Made by a program: the position numbers and the translations under genes. From NCBI RefSeq assembly GCF_003627795.1, contig NZ_CP032684.1, positions 3,656,001 to 3,720,000 of the forward strand: a stretch of 64,000 bases of DNA. Reading direction: 5' to 3'. The DNA is from Rhizobium sp. CCGE531 (GTDB lineage Bacteria > Pseudomonadota > Alphaproteobacteria > Rhizobiales > Rhizobiaceae). The notes under the pieces were generated by a model, which saw nothing but the letters and a program-made list of their open reading frames with translations, was not told the DNA's origin and did not search any database. Positions within the stretch are counted from its first letter, which is position 1. Each line of letters begins with the position of its first letter. Below are positions 56,717 to 64,000 of this stretch, one piece after another.

Positions 56717-58084
56717 TCAGGAATTGTGGTATGCAGCTTCGCCGTGCGAGGCGAGGTCGAGACCTTCGCGCTCGGCTTCCGGAGCAACCCGCAGGCCGAT
56801 GATGACGTCGACGACCTTGTAGAGGATCGCGGAGCCGATGCCGCACCACAGGATGGTGGTAACGACGGCGGTCAGCTGGACCATGACCTGGCTGCTCATG
56901 GTGACACCTTCGGCATAGCCGACACCGCCGAGCGAGGCGCTGGCGAAGATGCCGGTCGCAATGGCGCCGAAGATGCCGCCGATGCAGTGCACGCCGAAGA
57001 CGTCGGCCGTATCGTCGTAGCCGAACTTGTTCTTCACGACCGAGACGAAGAAGTAGCACAGCGGCGAGACGATGAGGCCCATGACGATCGCGCCCATCGG
57101 GCCGGCGATGCCGGCGGCGGGCGTGATGGCGACGAGGCCGGCAACCATGCCCGAAGCGCCGCCGAGCATGGAGGCCTTGCCGCGGGTGAAGGTTTCAACC
57201 AGCGACCAGGAGATGATGGCGGCCGCGGTGGCGATGAAGGTGTTGACGGTCGCAAGCATTGCGCCGCCGGACGCTTCGAGGTTCGAGCCGGCGTTGAAGC
57301 CGAACCAGCCGACCCAGAGCATGGATGCGCCGACCATGGTCAGCGTCATGGAATGCGGAGCCATCATGTCCTTGCCGAAGCCGACGCGCTTGCCGACCAG
57401 AATGGCGCCGACGATGCCTGCGATACCGGCATTGATGTGAACGACGGTGCCGCCTGCGAAGTCGAGAGCGCCCATCTTGAAGAGCATGCCGTTGGAATCC
57501 CAGACCATGTGAGCGATCGGGAAATAGACGAAGGTCGCCCACAGCGCGCAGAAGAGCACGGCGGCGCCGAACTTGATGCGCTCGGCGAAGGCGCCGATGA
57601 TCAGGGCCGGCGTGATGGCGGCGAAGGTCATCTGGAACAGCATGAAGATGAATTCAGGAATGACGACGCCCTTGGAGAAGGTCGCAGCCGTGGTCGACGT
57701 CGAGACGCCCGAAAGGAACATCTTGGCCGTGCCGCCCCAATAAGGGCTGGTGCCGCCGCCGAAGGCGAAGGAATAGCCGTAAAGGACCCAGATGATCATC
57801 ACGACGGCGCCGATCATCGTGCACTGCATCAGAACCGACAGCATGTTCTTGGCGCGGACGAGGCCACCGTAGAACAGCGCAAGACCCGGCACGAGCATGA
57901 AGAGCACGAGAATGGTGGAGATGAACATGAAGGCGGTGTCGCCCTTGTCCGGAACCGGAGCGGCAGCGGTCGCGGCAGCAGCAGCCGGAGCGGCCTCCTG
58001 CGCGAAGGCGATCGCCGGCGCGAGCAGCGCCGCAGAAAGCGCGCCCACCCGTGCGAAGGTGGAGGAAAGCTTGGAAGATGACAT
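56717..58084 (-). CDS. amtB: Ammonium transporter AmtB
   Basis: A 455-residue trimeric ammonium channel. The first 25 residues are a signal-like helix, followed by a low-complexity Ala/Pro linker, then eleven helices. Diagnostic blocks: FYGGLVRAKNMLSVLMQCTM, AHMVWDSNGMLFKMGALDFA with the ADFAGG-like DFAGGTVVHINAG, and FGFNAGSNLEASG. ATG at 58084 follows AGGGAG; the longer frame runs into glnK. It starts 28 bases after glnK. Confidence 0.95.
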   Translation of the reverse strand: MSSSKLSSTFARVGALSAALLAPAIAFAQEAAPAAAAATAAAPVPDKGDTAFMFISTILVLFMLVPGLALFYGGLVRAKNMLSVLMQCTMIGAVVMIIWVLYGYSFAFGGGTSPYWGGTAKMFLSGVSTSTTAATFSKGVVIPEFIFMLFQMTFAAITPALIIGAFAERIKFGAAVLFCALWATFVYFPIAHMVWDSNGMLFKMGALDFAGGTVVHINAGIAGIVGAILVGKRVGFGKDMMAPHSMTLTMVGASMLWVGWFGFNAGSNLEASGGAMLATVNTFIATAAAIISWSLVETFTRGKASMLGGASGMVAGLVAITPAAGIAGPMGAIVMGLIVSPLCYFFVSVVKNKFGYDDTADVFGVHCIGGIFGAIATGIFASASLGGVGYAEGVTMSSQVMVQLTAVVTTILWCGIGSAILYKVVDVIIGLRVAPEAEREGLDLASHGEAAYHNS

Positions 58085-58112
58085 GCAAATAACTCCCTGA
58101 TCGGCCGTGTTC

Positions 58113-58568
<456 letters not shown>

Positions 58569-58639
58569 TTATAACGCGTTGAAATCTAAGGAGTTTATTG
58601 CGCAAAGCCAATAAAGCGGCAATTTGCGCCGCGCCAACC

Positions 58640-58654
58640 GCACAAATAAAGTGC
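58640..58654 (-). promoter_or_regulatory. Candidate NtrC enhancer site of glnK-amtB
   Basis: GCAC-AAATAAA-GTGC, the GCAC-N7-GTGC core of NtrC sites, about 100 bp upstream of the sigma-54 promoter. It overlaps an AT palindrome, GCAAATTTATAAATTTGC (58653-58670). A weaker GCGCAAA/TTTGCGC inverted repeat lies at 58600-58629. Confidence 0.6.
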
Positions 58655-58677
58655 AAATTTATAAATTTGCCTTTTAT

Positions 58678-59562
58678 TTAATCATTTGCCTTTTTACGAA
58701 TCAGGCCTTCCTGCGCCACCGACGCAATCAGGACACCGGATCGCGTAAACAGGCTGCCGCGGGTAAAGCCGCGCGCGCCGGATGCGCTGGGGCTTTCCTG
58801 GCTGTAAAGCAGCCAGTCGTCGAGCTTGAACGGACGATGGAACCACATGGCATGGTCGAGGCTCGCCACCTGGATGCTCGGATCGAGAACCGATGTGCCA
58901 TGCGCATTGAGGGCAACATCGAGCAGCGTCATGTCCGAGAGATAGGCAAGCACGGCATTCTGGTAGAGCCGGTCGTCCGGCACCGGCCCGGTCGGGCGGA
59001 TCCAGATATTCTGCCGCTGGCTTGGCTGCGAGCGGGAAAAATAGCTCTCGATCGAAACGGGCCTGATTTCGATCGCCCGCTTGCGCTCCCAGTAACGGCG
59101 CACGTTCTCGGGCGCGTGGGCAAGATAACGCTGCTTCACCTGCTCCTCGTCCATCAGCTCCTCCGGCATCGGTACATCGGGCATGTCGCCCTGATGGTCG
59201 AAGCCGGGCTCATCGAGCTGGAAGGACGCCGTCAATGCAAAGATCGCCTTGCCGTGCTGGACTGCGAGCACGCGCCGCGTATTGAAGCTGGAACCGTCAC
59301 GCAGGCGGTCGACCTGATAGAGGATAGGCACGGAAGGATCGCCCGGCAGCATGAAATAGGCATGCAGCGAATGCGCGAAACGATCGCCGTCAACAGTTCT
59401 TTGCGCCGCCATCAGCGCCTGGCCGATGACCTGACCGCCGAAGACGCGCTGCCAGCCGACCTGCGGGCTGTTGCCGCGAAACAGGTTCATCTCGATCGTT
59501 TCCAGATCGAGCGTCGCGAGCACGGTTTCCATCGGGGTAAGCTTCTCGGTCTCTCGCGACAT
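58678..59562 (-). CDS. tesB: Acyl-CoA thioesterase II
   Basis: A 294-residue double hot-dog thioesterase that hydrolyses acyl-CoA. RVFGGQVIGQALMAAQRTV and HSLHAYFMLPGDPSVPILYQ mark the first hot-dog, SLDHAMWFHRPFKLDDWLLY with the catalytic Asp the second; QESPSASGARGFTRGSLFTR closes it. ATG at 59562 has GGAG upstream. It diverges from the UbiH-type gene; the gap is 84 bases. Confidence 0.94.
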   Translation of the reverse strand: MSRETEKLTPMETVLATLDLETIEMNLFRGNSPQVGWQRVFGGQVIGQALMAAQRTVDGDRFAHSLHAYFMLPGDPSVPILYQVDRLRDGSSFNTRRVLAVQHGKAIFALTASFQLDEPGFDHQGDMPDVPMPEELMDEEQVKQRYLAHAPENVRRYWERKRAIEIRPVSIESYFSRSQPSQRQNIWIRPTGPVPDDRLYQNAVLAYLSDMTLLDVALNAHGTSVLDPSIQVASLDHAMWFHRPFKLDDWLLYSQESPSASGARGFTRGSLFTRSGVLIASVAQEGLIRKKAND

Positions 59563-59646
59563 TTTGCTTGAACTCCAATGGTAGGAACCAGGAATAGGAT
59601 GCTCTATATAGAGCAGGAAGCGACAGTAAGACACGGGGTGAGCACT

Positions 59647-60861
59647 ATGTTGGACATGCTGGTAGTGGGTGGCGGATATGTGGGTCTTGCCGCAGCGGTC
59701 GCAGTCAAGCAGGCAGCCCCCCACCTCGGCGTCATGATCGTCGAGGCGTCCCCCGAAACCGCCTGGAAGAAGGACATGCGGGCTTCGGCGGTCATCGCGG
59801 CTGCCTCGAAGATGCTGGATGTCCTGGGCATCTGGGACGAGATCGCGCCGGAAGCCGAACCGATCACCCGCATGATCGTCACCGATTCGCGCACCAGCGA
59901 TCCCGTCCGCCCCGTCTTCCTCACCTTCGACGGCGAAGTGGCCGAAGGTGAGCCCTTCGCCCATATGGTGCCGAATCTGATCATGGTCGGGGCGCTGCGC
60001 GGCGCCTGCGAGCGTCTCGGCGTCACGATCAAGCATGGGCTCAGCGCTACCGGATTCGTCACCGACGATGCCAAGACCACCCTTACCCTATCCGATGGCA
60101 GCACGTTGGAAACGCGGCTCCTGGTCGCCTGCGACGGCGTGCGCTCCAAGTTGCGCGACATGGCTGGCATCAAGACGGTCAACTGGGACTACGGCCAGTC
60201 CGGCATCGTCGTCACCGTCGAGCACGAGCGGCCGCATGGCGGCTGCGCCGAGGAGCATTTCCTGCCCTCCGGCCCCTTCGCCATCCTGCCGCTGAAGAAC
60301 AACCGCTCGTCGCTCGTCTGGACGGAGCGCACCTCCGACGCCGAACGGCTGGTCGCCTCCGACGATCTCCTCTTCGAGGAAGAACTGGAGCGCCGCTTCG
60401 GCCATAAGCTCGGCAAGCTCGCCGCCGTCGGCGAGCGCCGCGCCTTCCCGCTCGGCCTGACGCTTGCCCGCGCCTTCGTCGCGCCGCGCTTTGCGCTGGC
60501 CGGCGATGCCGCCCACGGCATCCACCCGATCTCCGGCCAGGGCCTCAATCTCGGCTTCAAGGATGTGGCGGCCCTTGCCGAAACCATCGTCGAGGCCGAC
60601 CGCCTAGGCCTCGATATCGGCTCGATCAATATCCTCGAGCGCTACCAGACCTGGCGCCGCTTCGACACCTTCCGCATGGGGGTGACGACCGACGTGCTGA
60701 ACCGGCTCTTCTCCAACGACAACACGCCGCTCCGCATCGCCCGCGACTTCGGGCTAGGGATCGTCGACCGCCTGCCGAACCTCAAATCCTTCTTCATCGG
60801 CCAGGCCGCCGGCACCACCGCTAAGGATAATCCTCGGCTGCTGGCCGGCGAGGCGATTTGA
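59647..60861 (+). CDS. UbiH/COQ6-family FAD monooxygenase (ubiquinone biosynthesis)
   Basis: A 404-residue flavoprotein hydroxylase. It has the N-terminal FAD loop GGGYVGLAAA (8-17), the DG motif ACDGVRSKLR, and the C-terminal GDAAHGIHPISGQGLNLGFK that binds the flavin ribityl. This is the UbiH/UbiF/UbiL group that hydroxylates the ubiquinone ring; the ring position cannot be told. ATG at 59647 with GGGGTGA upstream; a GTG three codons earlier is possible. Confidence 0.9.
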   Translation: MLDMLVVGGGYVGLAAAVAVKQAAPHLGVMIVEASPETAWKKDMRASAVIAAASKMLDVLGIWDEIAPEAEPITRMIVTDSRTSDPVRPVFLTFDGEVAEGEPFAHMVPNLIMVGALRGACERLGVTIKHGLSATGFVTDDAKTTLTLSDGSTLETRLLVACDGVRSKLRDMAGIKTVNWDYGQSGIVVTVEHERPHGGCAEEHFLPSGPFAILPLKNNRSSLVWTERTSDAERLVASDDLLFEEELERRFGHKLGKLAAVGERRAFPLGLTLARAFVAPRFALAGDAAHGIHPISGQGLNLGFKDVAALAETIVEADRLGLDIGSINILERYQTWRRFDTFRMGVTTDVLNRLFSNDNTPLRIARDFGLGIVDRLPNLKSFFIGQAAGTTAKDNPRLLAGEAI

Positions 60862-61113
60862 AGGGGCGGGACCGAAGTGAGATCAATTTGGTGGCAAATG
60901 CCACATGAGCCAGCAATAAGCCCTGAATTGGCAATCAGCTCCCGAATAGTATGCGGGCCGCTGGTCAATTCCCAACCAGCTGTGGCTTTTATCCAACGGC
61001 CCCATGGTTTCGCCACAACCTACCTAAGCCGAATCAATGGTCAAAATTGACGGCGCAGTCACTGCCAACATCATCTATGCGAGACCCCATCTAAGTTAAC
61101 AAGGTGCGGCGGG

Positions 61114-61839
61114 TCATGCTGTCGCAAGAGCCGTTGCCAACCTTAAATCAGCCGTGTCGTACGAAGGTACTCCTTGTGATTGATTATCTGCCCGGTGAGC
61201 CCAAATATAAACGCTGCCGTCATGCAGTTGCTGGCTCACAATGTGAAAGCCAGCTTGGTCGACCATTTCAGCAAGCGCTTGTGGCGTGATCAACGCGTAG
61301 AACGAGTAACCACGCAAAGATTTCAGAAGGAAGCCATCGTACCAAGGCTCTGCAGCCGGCAACTTCGCCATGCGCGTGAAATCAGAGTTTCTATATTGCA
61401 CCACAAACAGGCAGCCAGCATTGGGTTCCAGCTTACACAGTATCTGGGCAAGAAGCCGTTGCCTCTCACTTGGCACAGGAATGGCCGACAGAACGTTGAT
61501 GCAGAATGCTCTTTCGTAGAGGTCTGGACACTCAGCAAACTCAATGGTGCTAAAAACAGAAATGCGATTTGAGCCCCGGAAAATGTCTCGTATCGAAGTA
61601 CGGTTTCCCTGTAAGGTCTGCTGCCGAGAAATTTGCACCTCTGAATCCACTAGGGATAGATGCTCAGTGGTTTGTAGCAGTGGTTCATAGTACCTCAACT
61701 TTCCACACCCAAAGTCGAGCGTACGGTTCACCGGTGACAGGTTGGCAACCAGAGTGGTTAGAAATTTCGAGCTTTGAGTTGCTGGCTTGGCGGCGTTTTC
61801 AGATTTCACAACCCTGCCGCCTGGTAGATTATAGTGCAT
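61114..61839 (-). CDS. Class I SAM-dependent methyltransferase of an AT-richer two-gene insert
   Basis: A 241-residue Rossmann methyltransferase: TLDFGCGKLRYYEPLL is motif I, LSLVDSEVQISRQQ supplies the acidic ribose-binding residue, and FCINVLSAIPVPSERQRLLA is the motif IV region. The start at 61839 (MHYNLPGGRVV) overlaps the stop of the upstream membrane gene by 11 bases and has GCGGA before it; a longer frame begins at 61908. No target-recognition domain is seen, so the substrate (protein, small molecule or RNA) is unknown. GC is clearly lower than in flanking genes. Confidence 0.8.
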   Translation of the reverse strand: MHYNLPGGRVVKSENAAKPATQSSKFLTTLVANLSPVNRTLDFGCGKLRYYEPLLQTTEHLSLVDSEVQISRQQTLQGNRTSIRDIFRGSNRISVFSTIEFAECPDLYERAFCINVLSAIPVPSERQRLLAQILCKLEPNAGCLFVVQYRNSDFTRMAKLPAAEPWYDGFLLKSLRGYSFYALITPQALAEMVDQAGFHIVSQQLHDGSVYIWAHRADNQSQGVPSYDTADLRLATALATA

Positions 61840-62647
61840 TGAATTCCGCTGCCACGGCAGCACGTCGCGTCTCGTCTCGAACGACTTGAGCGACTTGGCT
61901 CTCTGCATATGCCGCGCTTTGCAGCCGAAAAAACCGCATGAGAAGCAGCAACACTATACATGCGATCAGAAGTAATGCAGCTGGGGTCCACGCGCCATAG
62001 ACCGCCAAGATGGTCGCCGTAGCGAAGAGAAGCGTGATCGCTTCTAAGCAAATCCAAAACCAAGACCAATTCGTAAGAGCTTGAGTTATCGTGTGGCTAT
62101 CGATTACTGGCTTAGTGCTAGAAACGTAAGCATAAAAGGTCGCGCCCATCAGACTTTTCCGTGATAGTCTTACTTTGTCGAACTGCGCAACCGACAGAGT
62201 AGATCCAGACGCAATGGCGAGCGGGTATAGTACATAATTCACATCAAACTCGCTGCGGATACGGAGGAGATCCGAAAGTCTATCATGTAGCTTTACCGCA
62301 TGGGCGATAAGCGCGAACAAAATCGCTAAGGCTAGCACGCCGATAAGTGAAATGGGTAAATGCAGAAAATCTGCCGCTTCCTTGGGAAACACGCTATCGA
62401 TGTAGTCGCTGAGTTCTGTCATCGGCCGCACGAATTGCCTTAACATGACGATACAGAAAATTGAAACGCCCCAAGTATACCAGCCAAGCTTGGTGAGCAT
62501 TTCGCTATAGTTGTTCACGCTTAAGATTGGAAAGAAAGACATTTTTCGCCCCAAATATGTCTCGCTACTCAAATTGTACCATCTATGGACGCATTTACCT
62601 CGGAAATCAATCAACTTTTGGTCGAGACGGCGCTTATCGGTGATCAT
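61829..62647 (-). CDS. Four-helix membrane protein of an AT-richer two-gene insert
   Basis: A 272-residue protein I cannot name. Hydrophobic helices at about 52-70, 97-118 and a pair near 190-240; between helices 2 and 3 is a soluble loop with KLHDRLSDLLRIRSEFDVNY, which I believe recurs in uncharacterised relatives. The C-terminal 30 residues are polar and charged. The start at 62647 lacks a good ribosome-binding site; an ATG at 62542 after GGGGCGAAAA is the alternative. One line of its sequence (62341-62400) has 27 G/C of 60, against roughly 60% or more in neighbours. Confidence 0.65.
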   Translation of the reverse strand: MITDKRRLDQKLIDFRGKCVHRWYNLSSETYLGRKMSFFPILSVNNYSEMLTKLGWYTWGVSIFCIVMLRQFVRPMTELSDYIDSVFPKEAADFLHLPISLIGVLALAILFALIAHAVKLHDRLSDLLRIRSEFDVNYVLYPLAIASGSTLSVAQFDKVRLSRKSLMGATFYAYVSSTKPVIDSHTITQALTNWSWFWICLEAITLLFATATILAVYGAWTPAALLLIACIVLLLLMRFFRLQSAAYAESQVAQVVRDETRRAAVAAEFNAL

Positions 62648-62735
62648 TATCTGTTGGTGACCACAGGCATAAACTTTCCCTCACTCACCTGTGGGATGCA
62701 GTAACACTTACTCCTGAATTCCGAAGAAACCAGCC

Positions 62736-62924
62736 TCAATCCTCGATGCGGCGTGCTTCCGAAATCAGCATGATCGGAATGCCGTCGCGGATCGGGTAGG
62801 CAAGGCGGCCCTTTTCCGAGATCAGCTCGTTCTTTTCCCGATCGTAGCTCAGCCGCCCCTTGGTGAGCGGGCAGACGAGCAGATCGAGCAGTTTCGGATC
62901 CACCTTGCTGACCGTGACATCCAT
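62736..62924 (-). CDS. Trm112/YcaR-family small protein
   Basis: A 62-residue protein: [20 protein letters not shown] and [18 protein letters not shown] are the family blocks (UPF0434). Trm112 relatives activate methyltransferases; here only one of the usual zinc cysteines remains (CPLTKG), so it probably does not bind zinc. The LON-domain gene ends 10 bases upstream, so they are co-transcribed. Confidence 0.9.
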   Translation of the reverse strand: MDVTVSKVDPKLLDLLVCPLTKGRLSYDREKNELISEKGRLAYPIRDGIPIMLISEARRIED

Positions 62925-62934
62925 GAGAAAGCTC

Positions 62935-63603
62935 CTATTGCATCATGGAATCGGTGTCGCCGGCGCCGGCCAGCACGATCTTGACGATGGCGATGAAGGT
63001 CTCGGCGCGGGTTTTCAGGTCCGGTGCCTCGAGGAGAGCCTGCTTTTCGGCCGGATCGAAGGGCGCCATGATCGACAGCGAATTGACCAGCATCATGTTA
63101 TCGGCCCGCTCGACGCTTTCCCAATCCGCCTCGAGCTTGTTGGCCTCCAGATAGGCCCGGAAAGCCGAAAGCAGCGCCGTGCGATCCACCGTGTCTTCCT
63201 CGTGGTGGGATTTGAGATCCGAGATGAAGGGCGTGATGCGGAATGTGCGATAGGGCAGATGTCCGGTGATTTCATCCATCAGCCGGAAGCGGCATATGCC
63301 GGTCAGCGCGGCGATGTAACGCCCGTCGCCGGTCTCGGCGATGGACGTGATGCGCCCGAGACAACCGACATGCGAGAGATTGGAGGATTCGGCCGGTTCG
63401 GAAAGAGCGGGCTGCACGATGCCGATCAGCCTGTTGCCGGCGATGGCGGCATCGAACATGGCGAGATAGCGCGGCTCGAAGATATTGAGCGGGAGTTGCG
63501 CGCCGGGCAGCAGCAGCGCGCCGGACAGGGGAAACACAACCACCGATTCGGGCAGATCGCCCGGCTTCAGATATCTGGCATTACCGACTTGCATCTCTTC
63601 CAT
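62935..63603 (-). CDS. LON substrate-binding-domain protein
   Basis: A 222-residue protein with a stand-alone Lon N-terminal domain: [36 protein letters not shown] and [20 protein letters not shown]. There is no AAA+ or protease part. Function unknown; it may recognise substrates for proteases. Start 63603, or the Met three codons later with GGAAGAG upstream. Neighbours are Trm112 and the CnoX gene. Confidence 0.9.
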   Translation of the reverse strand: MEEMQVGNARYLKPGDLPESVVVFPLSGALLLPGAQLPLNIFEPRYLAMFDAAIAGNRLIGIVQPALSEPAESSNLSHVGCLGRITSIAETGDGRYIAALTGICRFRLMDEITGHLPYRTFRITPFISDLKSHHEEDTVDRTALLSAFRAYLEANKLEADWESVERADNMMLVNSLSIMAPFDPAEKQALLEAPDLKTRAETFIAIVKIVLAGAGDTDSMMQ

Positions 63604-63849
63604 CCCGCTAGATCACCGCGCTGCCGGCCGCAGTGGGCCGCACAGGAACGACACACTCGCGGTCGCCATCCCGCGCCGCGTCGTCAGACAATGTGGGCTC
63701 ATCCGCCGAAAACACAAGAGCATTTTGGCCAATGCCGATGCCTCACGCTCCCGGCCATCCGCGGCCGTTGTCTAACAACCGATCGCGCGGAAGGTTTCGC
63801 ACGATCGTCATGTCCATCGAGAAAACAGGCCCGTCAGCAAAAAAGGCCT

Positions 63850-64000
63850 ATTAGGAAAACAGGATCGAAGACAGCTTGCGGCGAGCCGCGATCGTGGCCG
63901 GATCCTTCGGACCCCACACATCGAAGAATTCCAGGAGCTGGCGGCGCGCGCCGTCATCGTCGAAGCCGCGATCTCTCCGCATGATGGTCAGAAGGTGATC
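63850..64000 (-). CDS. CnoX/YbbN-type thioredoxin co-chaperone, C-terminal end (runs off the window)
   Basis: Only the last 50 codons are present. They read HLLTIMRRDRGFDDDGARRQ and LLEFFDVWGPKDP, the end of the TPR-containing YbbN/CnoX chaperone-holdase. The gene continues beyond base 64000. The order cnoX, LON, Trm112 is one I associate with rhizobia. Confidence 0.8.

Noticed and set aside
56651..58081. A 476-codon frame opposite amtB
   Set aside because: Shadow of amtB; low-complexity His/Asp/Glu/Gly sequence with no motif.

Overview
The window looks like chromosomal DNA of a Rhizobium-type alphaproteobacterium (Rhizobiales). The evidence is GC-rich, strongly codon-biased genes, alphaproteobacterial gene orders (ffh, chorismate mutase, rpsP, rimM, trmD, rplS; dapF, mtaB, ftsY, yciB; glnK-amtB; a CenR/OtpR-like regulator followed by a cyclic-nucleotide-binding protein), a probable ybhL leader RNA, and many short palindromic intergenic repeats of rhizobial style. 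The genus is inferred from this pattern. No rRNA, tRNA, CRISPR array or replication origin was seen.

1-21.8 kb is mostly housekeeping: the start of argG, a parDE toxin-antitoxin pair beside an SDR dehydrogenase, a LysE exporter, rlmN with a small membrane gene, an IalB-like secreted protein, phhB, a low-molecular-weight phosphatase, thpR, a tesA / ybbA-ybbP divergent cluster as in E. coli, a Bax-inhibitor-1 membrane protein, an acetyltransferase, DUF2794 and DUF1223 proteins, acnA, and the cytochrome c maturation genes ccmA-B-C-D-G, interrupted by repeats.

21.9-25.5 kb is a nested mobile element. An IS630-family element with recognisable inverted ends and a TA at each border is interrupted by an IS91-like element carrying a tyrosine recombinase and a Y2 HUH transposase. 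Related intergenic repeats in opposite orientation flank it.

25.6-43.3 kb returns to core genes: a tightly overlapped dapF-mtaB-ftsY-yciB-DUF2585 operon, two hypothetical regions, an AHSA1-like protein, a metallo-beta-lactamase-fold hydrolase, the ffh-to-rplS ribosome/targeting cluster, an amino-acid ABC uptake pair without its ATPase, and leuC. ftsY carries two copies of a palindromic repeat translated in frame.

43.4-50.7 kb is a regulator/transporter district: a MarR-EamA divergent pair with two near-perfect palindromic operators, a LysR-MFS pair, a LysR-reductase pair, an aldo/keto reductase and an L,D-transpeptidase.

50.8-64 kb holds the CenR/OtpR-like regulator pair, exonuclease III, lolA with a Tat-like signal, ftsK, amtB and glnK behind a sigma-54/NtrC-type promoter region, tesB, and a UbiH-type hydroxylase. 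A visibly AT-richer two-gene insert follows (four-TM protein plus SAM methyltransferase). The window ends in Trm112, LON-domain and CnoX/YbbN genes. The insert at 61.1-62.6 kb is the best candidate for an undescribed system; the repeats inside ftsY and the tandem hairpin array at 14.3 kb also deserve attention.
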